Positions 39,801 to 54,900 of a stretch of DNA of 64,000 bases are shown here, piece by piece. The DNA is from Panonychus citri. Lineage: Eukaryota > Arthropoda > Arachnida > Trombidiformes > Tetranychidae. The stretch covers positions 1,488,001 through 1,552,000 of the forward strand of contig NW_026515544.1 in assembly GCF_014898815.1 (NCBI RefSeq), in the 5' to 3' direction. The notes beneath the pieces were generated by a model. It was not told the origin of the DNA and made no database searches. It saw only the letters and a program-made list of their open reading frames with translations. Every line of letters begins with the position of its first letter. Positions within the stretch are counted from its first letter, which is position 1. Made by a program: the position numbers and the translations under genes.

Positions 39801-42800
39801 GATAATCAGTAAATTGTTGTCAACAATATAATCAAAATCAAAATCTAAATTGTAATTTTATTCAAATTTAAATGTTACATTAACATTAACTGATTTAGTT
39901 TTCATTTCGTATCAAATAAAATTGATTGATTTAATTAATAAGATTGATTAAAAATAGTAATAGTAAAAAAACTAAACGAAACACTAATTAAGTTAATCAC
40001 AATTAGAAATTGATTGTTGATAACTAAACACTGATAATCTCAGCTTAAAGTTTGATAATCACTTAATTGTTGTTGATTAATTTGATTGTTGAACAATAAG
40101 ATTTTTTTACTCTCCAACCTCAAGTGAGACCGACAATTGATTAACTTTGTGATTAACTTTAATTATACACACTGATTGTGATCACTTTGAAAATCAATCA
40201 ACTTAATTTCAAGAGGGAAACCTTTCTGATTACCTTTGTTAATCATAATTAACCGTTGATAACAATTATAATGCCAAACAATTAATGGTAATCATCAGAT
40301 GCTTATTAATGTTATTATTTTGTTTCTACTTTTATGAAGCGACAATTTAATCTTGATTTAATCATCAATCAAAGTTATTAAGTAAACAATTAAACAACAA
40401 ACCATTGAAATAGACACTTAGATCAACTTATCAATAGCAAGGTAATAATTACCTTAATCACAATTAATCCTAATTAACACATAATATTAATTGATAATCA
40501 AAAAAAAATCAGAACAAAAAAAATATGAATTAATATCAATACATTTATCATGAGAAACATTGAAAAATTGAATCAAAGTCTAGTGAAATTAACAGTTAAC
40601 ACAATTAGTTAATTGTTTAGTAAAGTAAAGTAGTAATCATAAAGTTAATTGCAACTAACTAATAAATAATCAACATCAATCACAATCATTAAAAGGATAA
40701 TTAACTTCCGTGGTAATCATTTATTATTAACATTCAACACCAACTAATCAGTTAACTACAATTAATGCAATGAATGAGATTAATGAACAATTTATTAACT
40801 CTTAAATTGATCAAGGAAAAGTCAATTAATTGATTACAATTAGATGGAAACTATTATTACAATCAATTGGAAATGAAAGTTGCAAGATACAATCAAATAT
40901 AATCAATAAGGAAAATAGGTAACTACAAGTGATTTCAATTTCCACCCTGTAGATGAATATGAATTTCTTTGAGCATTTAGAACTTTTTTTCAGCCAATTC
41001 GATATCATGTCAATGGAGTTGTTTCCTCTTCTCCTCCCTCACCCACTCCCACTCTCAGATCGACACTTTTTTACCGCTTCCTTTTTGTCGTTTCTAGTTG
41101 ATAACCGGATAAGTTGATGTATATAAACAAAGTTAGGAAATGATTGACCGGAACAAGATGCTAAGGGGCATTTGAAGATGATGAAGATGAAGGAGAAGCA
41201 ATTTTTCATGAGATAAAAATTGAAAATGATGAGCCAAAAAAGCAATGATATGAGCAGAAAAAAAATAATCTATTTCCGGTTCCAAGTGAGTTGGAGTTGT
41301 CAAAATATAAACAACTAATATGATTCAGTGTGTATGATGATGATGATGATGATAATGGTCAGTGAATGGAAGATAATTTGAAATTTTCCTCTGAAATCAA
41401 TTCTGTTAATATCATGAGGAGGAAAAGGCATTGAACAGATCAGAAAGTGACCATCACTAGGTAATGATGTAAATCTTGAAGAGTGACCACTTATCATCAT
41501 CATTGATTGCTAATGAATGATAAGTAATTGTCGATACAAATTGTTGTCCATTTTGAAAAAGGACAAAAATGATAATCGACCACCTAAAGGTAAAACATTT
41601 TAAGAATCATCATCAACATGAAAAGTGTCCAAATGCATAAATGACCAATCACTTTTATCATCTTCATCTTCATCCTCATCACCAACAGCAGCATCTTCCT
41701 GTTGAAATTGAAAGGTTGACATTATTTTTTTTTCCTTGTTCTTTCCTTATTGTTGTTGATACTTTCAACAGGAAATAATTCAGTTATTGGACACTTGAGA
41801 TGGACATTGTATCATCGTCATCATCATCATCAGTACCATGGAAATGAAGATGATAAAACCTTTTCTCTGCTAATATGGAATAAAAAGAAAACAGAAAATT
41901 ATTGTTCGATAGTAAAGAAAAAGATGAAGAAAGAAAAAAAATGAATGAGAAATGAAAATAATCGTAATGTTGGATAAAAGAGGAAAAGGAAAAGATGTGA
42001 TTTCGAGAAGTTCTAAGTTCGAAAAGAAGAGAAGAAAAAAATGGAAGATAAAATAAATACTTGTCAGACACACCACTGGATCTCACTTTATCTTCATCAT
42101 CATTATCTTCATCTCTCTCTCTCTCCATCAATTGTGACCATTACTGGTGTGAGTGTGTCTATGTCATTGTGAGTATTTATTTTGATTCTTGGTTACAATT
42201 CAAACTAATGATGATAACTGATGATAACTGTTCATTGTTACCATTGTTAACATTGACTCAATATGTACTCATATCTTACCAAATATCATCATTTATCAAT
42301 CACGATTACAATTAAGATATCTGAATGATTTAACTCTGATTAGCTGATTACCAAATGAATTGTAATTATCAAATGAATTAAGTAAAGTTTTTTTTTGCTT
42401 CTTTGCTCCAGTTTAAAGTTATCATTATGTTGCACTTGAATTGTTGTTAAATATTAAATTGTGATGATGATAAATTGAATTTCAATAACAATCCAATTGT
42501 AATAAACATTATCAACAATTTGCAATGAAATTGATTTCTTTGCATACAGAAAATTGAACACAATTAAAATGATTATTATCATCTAACCGTTTTCAATGAT
42601 TTTCAAATACAAAATCAATTGGTTGGGTTGATTTGATTTCAATTCAATTCACTTGATTGAATTAATAATATAAAAAAAAGTTTTTGTATGAAAAAAATAT
42701 AATGATAATAACAAATTGAACTCAATTGAAAATCAGAGTGAGTATTTATCTTGGTGTCAAAATAAATGGGATAAAAATGCAAATCATTTTTTGTAGGGTT

Positions 42801-44088
42801 CATGATGATAATCATGATAATCATCATCATCATCATCATCATCAATGAACAACAATCAATGTAAATGCATGAAAACCACCGGATAAATGGGCAATTTGCA
42901 ATAATAAAAAGGATGAGGATGATAATGATCATGATGATAAGGATGATAACGTTTAATAGTCTCATTTAATTTTCAAAGTGTTAATATAATAAATTATTAG
43001 TGTGACTTTGATAATCAATTTGAATGAAACTTGTGCGAATCAATTTAAGTTAATCAATTTAACCGTTATATTTATTTGTATACACAAATCAATTCAATCC
43101 TGAGTGGATCATTTAAATTCATTATGTTATTAACTTTTTTTTTCACTGTATCATAATCAATTGATTGTTGTTATCATAAACATTTACAATAATCAGTTAA
43201 TTGTAAGACTGGAAAAAAATGACAAAATCGTTTTGATAACATTAATCAACCATTTCAAGTTAAATTGTTTGATTATCAATAGATTGTCATGTTACCTGGT
43301 TGAGAAATGTTTCCAAAGATTTCAAGATATTTAATGATGAGGATGGAGATAAGGATGATGATGATGATGATGATACAGAAATAATTGGTTAGTCTGATCT
43401 TTTAAATTGTAACTTTCCATTGTTGGTATAAGACGAGGCCTAAAGGTTTCACTTTTGTGTGTCTTTGACAGTGTCTCTTCATCCTCTCTCTCTCTCATCT
43501 TCATCATCCTCATCATCATTGTCATTGATAATAGCGGATTCTTATTGTCATTGTTATATTAAGTGGATCCTTAGCATTTTTATTTACTCAGAATCCCAAA
43601 TGATAACCATAACCCACTGGTGGATAAAAACAAATCTCAGCTAATCTCAAATCTGTTTGTACAATTCAAATACTTTAGTTGAATCACCTAACCAATAATT
43701 AGTGTTGACATGATGATAATTAGCTAATCACTGAATTGAAATCAGATAACTGATATTACTTGTTGACCTAAATTTTGAATAATTAATCAACTTGATTGTG
43801 GTTACAATTTTGGATTATCTATCCATCGTACTTTTTATGTATATTATCATTCTTGTGGACAATTGTAAGTGATTCAATATAATTTAGTTGTTATTATGAT
43901 TATAAAAATCTACCTGATTACTATTTGTTGATATTAAATTGCTTTACATTGAATTACATTTGATAAGTTGATTTGATTTGGACAATTTAGTTTATAGTAT
44001 TACAATAATAATAAGATAAAAATATAATGATATCCAATTGGTCAATATTGAATGCTGATCACCATGAATAATGATCATCATCATCATT

Positions 44089-44129
<41 letters not shown>

Positions 44130-45172
44130 GGATGTAAACATTGACAGTTATCATGATAAAGATGAAGATGAAACTCATGAAGAAGAGAAGGAAAAAAAAT
44201 GAAAAAAATAATTTTTTCCAATATAAATTACCGGTTAATTCACTTGAGGCTATTATAAGAAAAGTGAGAATGGTCAGAAATGGTGACTGACCACACAGAG
44301 TAAACAAACAAACCATTATCATTGACCATATCAACGTGTGTGTGTAAAAAAGGCTCACTCATCATTATCATCATCATCATAATTTTATCATCATCAATGA
44401 GATGAAGATGAAGATGAAAGGAAAGGTAAGAAAAGCAAAGAAAAAAACTATTATTATTGTTGTTGATGAAAGAAAGAGATGATAAGAAGGAGGTGGATGA
44501 AGAAGAAGAAGAAGATGATGATGATGATGGTGATGATGATAGAAAGGTTGGAAACTCCACCTATTTACATCACACTCTTGCCTTCCATTGGATAAGGAGG
44601 GTACATTGGTTCCTCCTCTTTCCACCCCAAAACCCACTCCAACTCAACTGACTTTCAACTGAAACAACAATTGGTACAGTCGATGATTAAGGTTACAGCC
44701 TACAATCAACTCGTAACTTTCAACGTAAAAATTTTGTTTATTGTTGTTTTTTTATCGTAATAACAAAATACAAGAATTTGGTGTTTTTTTTGTCTAATTC
44801 ATTCATCTACTTTTGTGATCATCATTTGATTTTAAACCATCAACAATCATCATCATCTTAATCAAGTTCACCGATTGTGTTTCATTCATCATCGTTTGGA
44901 CATTTCAAATTTAAACTAATTGTTTTGTTTTCTTTGAGTAAACTTTCTCGTTCCTCTAGTTAATATTAAATTGTGTTCGTAGTGATTTATCAATATTAAA
45001 TTGGTTAATTTATCATTTTAATTGTTACTTTTGTCTTGTCTGTAGTTTGACTTGATAAAATATCTTTGTAACTTTGTCAGTTTGATTGGGATTTTGGTTT
45101 TTCTCAAGTTAATTTGATTACTTTGATTATTATTTGTTTCTCTCAACGGCTTTTCCGTTTTCTGTGAGCATA
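33815..45172. other. ~11-kb gene-poor region upstream of SoxB
   Basis: No convincing gene. The sequence is very AT-rich and dominated by CAATTA/TAATTG and AATCAA/TTGATT words, with GAT/ATC microsatellites (41335-41351, 42815-42843, 43355-43372) and a GA microsatellite at 44092-44126. GC-richer islands lie at about 41025-41110 and 44560-44650. A non-repetitive open frame without ATG lies at 35903-36091. The region probably holds synaptogyrin 3'UTR, SoxB 5' sequences and regulatory DNA; this is inference from position. Confidence 0.5.
44092..44126. repeat. GA microsatellite
   Basis: About 17 GA units on the plus strand. Comparable CT/GA tracts lie at 2801-2821, 24153-24180, 31706-31732, 48972-48998 and 60517-60556. 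Confidence 0.9.
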
Positions 45173-46751
45173 ATGGCCGCTGTTGAACGGGAATATAATC
45201 CATTCACCATGAGCGGTGTTCCAACTTATTCACCAATGGATCATCATCATCACCCTGGGGCACATCATTCACTTCCGGATTTGCAGAAAGCATTTGCCTC
45301 TCATCATTCACTTTATCCAAGTTTACACTCTCATCATCATGCATTTCCAAACCTTTATACCATCGCTGCCGCTGCAAGTGGGGCCAGTCAACCTGTCAGC
45401 GTTTCGTCACCTTCGGCAGTGGGTTCACCATCTTCACTAGTTTCCTCTGTGGTAACACCAACAACTCACGGTTCATTTAACAATTTACACCTTGCACCAA
45501 CCTCATCATCTTCCCCCACATCACATCATTCACACCTTCACTCTCATGCCGCTGCTTCGGCTTACCATGCAGCCGCTGCAGCTGCCGCTGCGGCAGCATT
45601 AAACATTATGCCACCAACACCAACGACAACACCAACATCATCAGCATCCTCATCTTCCTCATCATCATCATCTTCATCCCATCATCAATCTCAACATCAT
45701 CATCATCACTCCAGCAATTCACATCATCACTCTCATCATAATCCAGCGAAATCATCTCCAAGCAATATAACAACAATTAACCATCATCATCATCATCAAG
45801 ACGATGATTCTAATAATAGTTCAACTGAACTTGTTAATAACAATTCAAGTGTTAATAGTAATTCAATTACCATGTCAAGTCAAACGGAAAACTCATCGGT
45901 ACCAAGTTCGTTCACAAAGAAGGAGTATGATCGTGTTAAGCGTCCAATGAACGCATTTATGGTCTGGTCTCGAGCTCAACGGCGTCGAATTGCTCTGGAA
46001 AATCCAAAGATGCACAATTCGGAAATATCGAAACGCTTAGGTACAAAATGGAAGCATCTAAGTGAAAATGAGAAGCGTCCATTTATCGAAGAGGCAAAAC
46101 ACCTTCGAGCCCTTCACATGAAACAATATCCCGACTACAAATATAAACCTCGACGTAAACCAAAGCCAATGATGACCAAACAACCATGTCCAATGCCATA
46201 CTTACAAACTCCGCTTGACCTTCTAGGTTTCCATAGGTCATTTTCCATTCCTTCATCTTCACCAAGCACATCAAGCGCACCAGGCACACCATGGTAACCC
46301 GGTCTTACACCAAGCGGCAACTGGACTTTCATCAATGATACCTCCTCCCTTACCACCCTCACCAACCTCACAATCACCAACATCATCAACCTCATCCAAT
46401 ACCAACAACAATAGTAATAATAATCTGAATAATAATCAAATGAATTCAGCTTCTAATAATGCTGATGCTCATCGAGCTGCAGCCGCTGCAGCAGCAGCAG
46501 CAGCCGCGGCCGCTGGTTCAATGGCCAACGGATCGATGGCCAATCGCTTCATGCCACCATTTCCAGCATCACATTTACTTGGATTATATTCCCAATACTT
46601 TACTAATCCATTTCTCAAACAACCCTTTACCTCAGGATTAACCGTTAATCCATCAGCACAGGTACCACAAGCCCCACCACCGCCACCACCTTCAGCTGTT
46701 CAACAACAACAAACTGATACTGGAAACTCTGAATCATCAGATGCAATGTAA
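45173..46751 (+). CDS. SoxB: SoxB-family HMG-box transcription factor, frame change in C-terminal part
   Basis: ATG at 45173 (MAAVEREYNPFTMSGVP). The N-terminal region is His/Ser/Ala-rich with poly-His, poly-Ala and poly-Ser runs. The HMG box covers about residues 253-331 (VKRPMNAFMVWSRAQRRRIA, NPKMHNSEISKRLGTKWKHL, YPDYKYKPRRKPKP): the RPMNAFMVWSR signature identifies Sox, and the PRRKPK end and RAQRR suggest group B (B2/Sox21/Dichaete-like). The frame stops at 46295-46297 (after GTPW), giving 374 aa. The +1 frame directly at this point reads NPVLHQAATGLSSMIPPP and stays open to 46751 with poly-Ala, SMANRFMPPFPASHLLGLY and SSDAM at the end, as expected of a Sox C-terminal transactivation region. 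A 1-nt assembly error, a natural frameshift allele, or an unseen intron could explain it. AATAAA at 47188. Confidence 0.85.
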
Positions 46752-48971
46752 TTTAACTACAACAATTAACTAATCATCAAAGGTACAAACATTTAAAAAC
46801 CAACACCAACCATTGACTCGAATCCAAAGAGGTTGATTATCACAATTCATCATTGGATCTTCATTGAATTCAGCAACTGGATCAACGAGATTAAATCAAT
46901 TCGCACAAAAAAAACACCATTTCCTGCTCTTCATCATCCTCATCATCATCTTCCACCCACCAACAACATCCTCCCACTCATCATCTTAATCATCTTCTTC
47001 ATCTACCTTTTCCCTCCTTCCAGTTCATCTCACCTTGATAACTATTCCCATTGCATGTTAATATTTATTGCAATTTAGTAAATAATATTTGGAAATTTAA
47101 ATGATTAAACAAAAATCTAACGGTAATTAACTAAATCAATCAATCAAAAAACAAACAAATCAAATAATCAACTTTTTTTTCTTGTTTAATAAACTGATAA
47201 GTGTTTTCATTTCAATCGGTTAACATATAAAAACTAAATTTGTTTAAATAATCAAGTTAATCAACTGATTAAATCGGATTATTAATCAATCACTTTTTGT
47301 CACTGTTAATCACATTGCCAATTAAAGTGGTTACAAATTAGCAAATATTAATCAATGGTGATTACAATTAATTAATTGAGTAATCAAAAGTTTACCGACT
47401 TTGCTAGTAGATTTGATTTACTTTTCTCAATCAATTAACTTAATCAGAGTAAATTGTTATTTATACAATTAACAAACTGCCATCTTCTGTCTTAACAATT
47501 AACAATTAATATCTATACAAATTCATGATCAATTTAATTGTAAATACAAGATCAACAATTAATATAATGAAAGTTTTATTTTCTTTCACAAATTTAATCA
47601 TTCAACAATAGACTTTAATTGAAAATATATAACAATTCAATTCAATTCAATAGATTCAATCAGATTTAATTGTTGAGAGTTAAAAAAAAGGTTCATTAAT
47701 AATTAGTTAATCATGGTTAAAGAAAATGTCTATTATTTATCGTTAATCTAACAATCAAGGAAAAAAAAGTTCAACAATCAACAATCAATCTTAATCAACC
47801 TTCAAATAGACAATAATAAGAAACAGTAACAACAATCAAATTGAAGTAAATGAAATCAATGTGAAACTAATACAATTTATTTAATTATCCAAAGTGAACC
47901 AATTAACTACAATACATCATGATAATCACAATCAATAATCAACGATCCTTTTTTTGATTCTGATTAAGTTAATTGTCCAAACTAACAATCAACATATATA
48001 TAAAACCATCAATTATTTAATATCATTGACAAAACTATTAATCACTTTGGTTTAAGAGGATTGAAATTAACAAAATGATAACAATTGATTAAATGGTATC
48101 TAAATTGTAAACAATTTAAGGGTAACAATTAACTGCGAAAAAGTCTAGATCACTAATTTAATTGTGAACAACACCCAATAGATCAAAGTAAACAATTAAA
48201 CAGCTCGACAATTTGAAGCAGAAAACTTTTTTCATTTCATCTAATCAATGAGAGGAAAAAGTTTTTATATTGTTTACTAATTGTTACCATTTACAATCAA
48301 CAACAATCAGCAATCAACAGACCAGGTAATACAAAAATATAACCAACACAATAAACTACAATAGGCCAAGTTTCAATACCAAACAAATGAAACAAAAAAG
48401 TTACAATTAAAGTTAATTAAGATAAACTAATTGATTTGATGTTCTCACTGGGTGATTATTTTAACGTTGAAAAATCAAGTAACATTATTATCATAATTCA
48501 TTGAAGTTCAGTTGAATGAAATATATTTTTTTCACTAATCATGGCGATCAAATTATGATGATGGTCATCACTATGTCCATTAGAGGACAAGATAATCAAG
48601 GGAGTGAAGAAAAAAATTTTTTTCATCTACTGGACAATCAGAATATCATGTAAACAGTTAATCTGATCGGAAATCCTGACCGGAAGATGAAGACAATCAG
48701 ATTATCCTCATCATCCTCATCACCATTCCCATAAACACAAGTAAATTGTATGAATTTTTTTCACCATCAACCAATGAATTCAATTCAATAACAACATTGT
48801 GAGGTAATTTTCATGTAGATATTTTCATGTTGATGTTAAATTGTTGCCATTATAATCATTATCATTGTCCAAATGTTGTATTATTATCATTCAATGTGTT
48901 TATTATTTTTTTTTGCTTTTCTAGACCGGATAAGGAAACTGGCAAACTTTCAATATAATGATACAAATAAT

Positions 48972-48998
48972 AGAGAGAGAGAGAGAGAGAGAGAGAGA
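48972..48998. repeat. GA microsatellite
   Basis: About 13 GA units. Confidence 0.9.
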
Positions 48999-51900
48999 AA
49001 ACAACTTATTATCATTGTTACTATTTGGATACTTTTGGTCAGTCAATAGTAATCATCATTATCATCCACCCACTTCTCATCATCATGAACTTTTTTTGTC
49101 TGTTATCTGAATGGATGAATAAAAAAAAATATTCATTTACATGGGAATTGTGAATAACAATAACCCAACATGAATACTATTAGTTATGTTTATGTCCATT
49201 GGTTTATAGTTGATAAGAGATGAGGATGATAATGAGATGTGATTGTTGAAAGTTTATGATTCTGGTCATTAGGATGATTCATATTACTTTTTATTTATAG
49301 GAATCATATGAGTGACCATGTCCAAGTTGATGAAACAATAGGCTACTCAAAATAGGTAACAAGTTAATAAATATATTATTTTGTTGTGAAAACAAAAATA
49401 CTTTCACATTTATTATTACATAATGGACTTTGTTTGTTGGTCAGTTTATTACCTTTTCCATTTTTATGTATATGTTTTTTTTTACTCCAAAGGTAATTGG
49501 AGGTTGTGCTGATGGTGATGATGATGATGATAAAATTGGTGCCAATAAATGAATAGGTGAAATTATATTACATTGGATTATATTGTTATCGTCGTGTCAA
49601 TAACATAAAAATATTGAACAGAACCCAATCCAATATAAAGGTCAAGGTGTCCAGTCTCCTTTTTATACATTATATTTTGGATACATAATCAATATATTGA
49701 TTATATTTACACTTTATTGATATATAATAATTGTAGGTTCGTTGTACAGGTAAAAGAAAATAAAAGTTTTCTTTACTTTCTAAAAAAACGTCAACACCTT
49801 TTTTCAACGACTTTTCAACATCCCAGTGAAGAGAGAGAGAGAGGTCAAGGTAATACATGTGATCGTAAGTTACACTGACCAGAGAGGAGATAGAGAGAGA
49901 GAGAGAATTGATTATTATCATTATGTTATTTTCAATCGAAATGTAATAATAATGAAAAGAAAAGTGCTAAGAATCAACTACTATGCACTAACGATATTAA
50001 TAGAGGAGAATGAAAAGAAAAGTTCTAACCAGAGAACCGATTTCGATTATTATAATTATCGTTAACCATTGTTACCTTTTGTACTGTTGAAAGGTTTTTG
50101 TTGATGATGAAAGATGATGAAAGGAAAGAGGAGGATGATGATAAAAGGTAAGAAAAGGAGGAGAGGGTGGGAGGGGTTGGAGTCTTTTACCTGGCGAAAA
50201 ACCGTCATAAGAACTTGAAACAAACCAACAATTACTAAAGAGATGATTTGATTTGATGATAATAGAGGGATGAGGATGAAAAGATTAAGATCAACACGGA
50301 GATTAGATTAACTTTAAGGTGAACTTTTTTCATCTCCTTCTTTTTTAATCCATTTCAAGATGACTTCTGGTTTTTTCTTCAATCAACTCACAATCAATTA
50401 ATTGTGAACAATTAGACTTGATCATTTCTCATTAATGAATGGACAAAGTTTTTCCAATCAATTACTAATACAACTAATTTCTTATTATTACCTTGACCTG
50501 ATTGTTGATTTACTTGAATTTGCATCGATTTTTAAGTTCAAGGTTAATTGTTATTACAATTAATCATAAACTGATTTCATTATATTGATTGAATTACTGG
50601 TTCATTCAATACAATTGAATCAATTGTTATCTTCCAACTAATAATTGTACAACAATTAAAATGACTCTGATTTTCACCCGATTATCACAATATAAATATG
50701 ATTAAAATATTTCCTGTTATTATTATTTCTCAACAATTAACAATTTGGTTAAACAATTTACGCAATTTAATCATACAACAAATAATCAATTTGATTCATT
50801 CAATTTTCCTTAACAATTTATTATCAAGTTAAACAACAATCAACCTATTGTCGGATAGATTTTCAATTTAATTGAAATTGTGAAAAAAACTGTTAATCAT
50901 ATCAAACAACAATTAACAATGAAAACTTTTTTTCCTATTATACACATTTAACCATATGATTATCAACTGTTTCCAGATCTTACAATTTAAATTGTTCAAA
51001 TCAATTGATTGATTCCTATTCCTAAAATTAAACCACTAAATCATATTAATCTTTTTCTTTTAAACAATTTGATCAACAATCAATTTAATCATGAAAAATT
51101 GTAAACTCACAATATAACCAATTGATTGTATATATAAAAATAAACAATTAATTATTGTATATTCAACAATTGATTGTTACTCTCATGTTTAATTTTTGTC
51201 ACTTTCAATTGTTATCAAATTTAATCAATTGTTCAATTGTTAATCAAACTAGTGTGTGTATATATAATTATTAATCAGTTTGAGAGCCATGAAAATCAAG
51301 GATTCACCAGATTAGATTAATCCAGTTATCATGTTTTAAATGTTTTCTTGATTAACCAATGATTAAATATAATAGGAAAAAACTAAATTGTTATGATTAA
51401 ATCAACTGAATTAACCTCAATCAAAAGTGAACAATTTAAATCAATTATTCAAGCTGATCAAGTTTATCTTTTTGCTTCACCAAACAAAATGGTTACCATT
51501 TAGTAATCGTAGCAGTAAAAAATTGATTAACTTGTTGATTGTTGGTCGCGATTAACAGTTGAGCAAATTAATTCAGTTCCGGAAACTGTATATTGTTAAA
51601 CCATCATGAAGATGATGAGTGTTCATGGAAAGTTCTGTATGATAATGATGAGGATTTTGAGAGAAAAATTTTTTTTTCTTCTCTCCCATTGTTAACCAAT
51701 TGCCTCCAGGTAATCAGGGTGTTTATGTTAACATTATTATCATTTGATTGTTATTATCACATCATCACCTATCATCATGATTATTAGTCTGAATAAATGT
51801 CTGAATTAATGATGAGAAAAGATGAGAAGATGAAAAAAAAAGTTCTTCCTTCTTTGAAATGAATAAGATTCTGAAGAGAAAAAAACTCTTCCCTGGAAAT

Positions 51901-54900
51901 AACAACTTCTGGTGATGATGAGAATGGGGAATAGACTTTTCTTCATGAAAGACCAGAGAAAGAGAATGATGACAAAGATGACAAAGGAAATAACAACCTT
52001 TGTCATCATCCTCATCCTCATCCTCATCCTCATCCTGATGATGATGATCCTCCTCACAACCTCAGCACCAACTTGATGTTTATTGTCACCTTGATATTAT
52101 TTACACATCTACATAATGAGAATCAACCAGACAATAAATTGAATTGATACCAAGACAATGATGATGATGATGATGATAAAAGGCTCTGATTAGTATACTG
52201 ATGATGATAATTTAAAAGTTTCTGTATACTTTGTATTATGTAAGATGATGAGGGATGAAAATACCAAATAAAAGATTCATTGTCAACAGAAACTCTCAGT
52301 GTTTGTTATGTGCTTAATTTCCCATAGAGAAAAAGATGAAATCGTTTTTTTCTTTCATCATTTTTTGTTCTTTTCATCGATTCTCTCTCACTTTCTCTCC
52401 CTCACTCCCACCTTATTATCCTCTTAAATATAATAAAAGGAGAGAGAGAGGAGAGAAACGATAATAATAATGTCAAAGTAGCAAAGAAAAAGTGTCAATG
52501 ACAATGGATCAATTTATTTAGTCGAAAACATCGAAAAAGAAACAATTCGAGAAAATTTTTGTTCGATATTCTTTTTTTCTTTCCTCTTCTTTCTTACATG
52601 ATGATTTCCGAATGAGTAACAAAAGAGACACACTGTAACTTTCTTGAGATAATAGGAAAGAATTTATCTCTTTTCTTGTATGAGGTGGGAATGGGTGGAG
52701 TCGATGAAGAAAACTCCACCTTTTCTCCTATTCTTCATCATCATAATCATCTGATTCATCATCATTTCTCCCCATTTAAGAGCATTATCATCATCATCAT
52801 CACTTCGTCTTCCTCTTTGGCACCTTTGATAAAATTGCTCAACATTATCACTCCTTTTCTTTATCCTTCCTACTCCTCCACCACCTTCATCCACTTCGAT
52901 GCCTCATCATCATCTTCGGTTTCAGTCACTCTCATCCATAGACTTTCCTTGTATCTCCCTCTCATCTTTTACCATCATCTTCCTTTTGTCATCTTCCTTG
53001 AGGATGGTTAACTTTCATCAATAGCAGAGTGGGAAAGATGAAGATGAAGATGATGATGAGGTAGTGATGGTGGTGTAAGAGGATAAAAAATTGAATAGAA
53101 ATAAAATAAACCATAAGAATCCAATATATACAATTTAACTGTTAACAATCAAGTTACCACATTAAATATAACATGAAGCCTAAAACCGTGGGACATAAGT
53201 TTATTAACAAACCATTCAGAATCAATTCAGTGAAAAGATGATGATAATAATGAGAGAGATGAGGATGAGGATGATAAAAAGATGAGGATACAAAGCATAG
53301 GGATCAAATGGTATGTTATTATTTTTGATATAATACATTATCAACATCATTGTATTATTATTATCATTCAATTGTGTCTATGTGAGTGTGTTGATCATTG
53401 ATTATCCATTGGAAGGGAAAAAAAGTTTGTTTAATCAACAGAAACACACTCAATGGAGACAATTGACAATTTAAATTGTTCCCTCTTTCAATTTAACAAT
53501 AGAATGAACAAATTTAACTTTAATTGTTGTTGATTAGTCTCTTGGAATCCTAATTAAGTGGTTAACCAACTTTTGTCCTGCAAAATTTGTGTTACAAAGT
53601 TTCAATTAAATTCAGTGGGAGTTTTTTTTTCATCATCACTAATCAACTTTGATTGTAATTAATTCAAGATTACATGATAACTTGAATGGTACTTTTTTCA
53701 TGATAAAAGTTTTACTTACTCTGATTTCAAGGTGATGAGTTGAAATTGAAGATTATAAATTGCATCTGATGATGATGATGATGATTGAGTAAACAATTAA
53801 CTGTCAACTCTCATCATAGTTTGTTGCAAATTCAATTTCAATTTATCGCTTTTTTTCATGATATATATTCATGAGATTGTCTGGAATCAGTCATTATATT
53901 TTATTTTATATTCAAAAAAGGGAAGAGAAATGAACAAGAAAAAATATATTGAGATAAACTTTGAGGATGAACAGTTTCATGATGAAGATGATGAGTATCA
54001 TGATCATTATCATGCTGAAAATAATGATAACTTTCATCATCATGTTATATAACAAACTTTAATAGATATAAAAAAGTTCATTGAGTGAAAATGATGAACA
54101 AAAAAAAATGAGACTTAATCACAATAATCAATCGGTTAATTCAGTTATCCTTGATTGAAAACCAATATAAATTCATGGTGAAAAAATATATGTTAACCAT
54201 GAACACTATCGTAATCATCAGTGAACCTTGAACAATATGAATCGGGAATTATCTCAATCTCAATTGGAACTTTTTTTCTCTCTCAATCCTCATCTTAGAT
54301 TCTGTTGTTTTGAGACCAATTTCCTAATAAATGACATGATATCAGAACTTTTTTTTGCCTTCTCTCTCATTGTCATCAATACAATTCTGTCCAATATCAA
54401 CTGAATGAATGAGTTTTTTTGTTTACTATTGAAAGTTAATCTTGTAAAGTTTAATTGTGAAATATTTTAACGCTTGATTGTAATCATGAACTCATCAAAA
54501 GTTACTCATTATCATTCATAATATTTCAAGGTGATCCTGAGGCATGCTAATTTAAAGTTAATTGATTTAAAGGTGTGTCCACCTTGAATGGTCAATCACA
54601 TGAACATTATTGATAATCAATCAATGGAAAACAATTACATGTACTTTTTTTTATGCAACAATCAAACTGAAACTTTCACTTTTCTTAGAAATGATAACAA
54701 TCAAATTAACTAACACAAGCCTCAAGTCTCACCAATCAATGATACTCAGTTTCCAGTTTTCATCTTCATCTTCATCTGAAAATCATCAATTGATTTGATT
54801 GCAACTTGTAACAATTTAAAGTAAAACCAATGATTGTTTCTTGTTTAAAATTTAATTCAAACTCGTTGCTGTAATTACAATTGATTGGTTGTTAACTATT

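Noticed and set aside
42815..42843. Regular ATC repeats considered as a CRISPR-like or satellite array
   Set aside because: Simple trinucleotide repeat without spacers; eukaryotic microsatellite.
41039..44651. Several 60-115-codon frames on both strands rich in Asp, His, Ser, Met or Phe
   Set aside because: They translate GAT/ATC and GA microsatellites; no domains, splice context or family resemblance.
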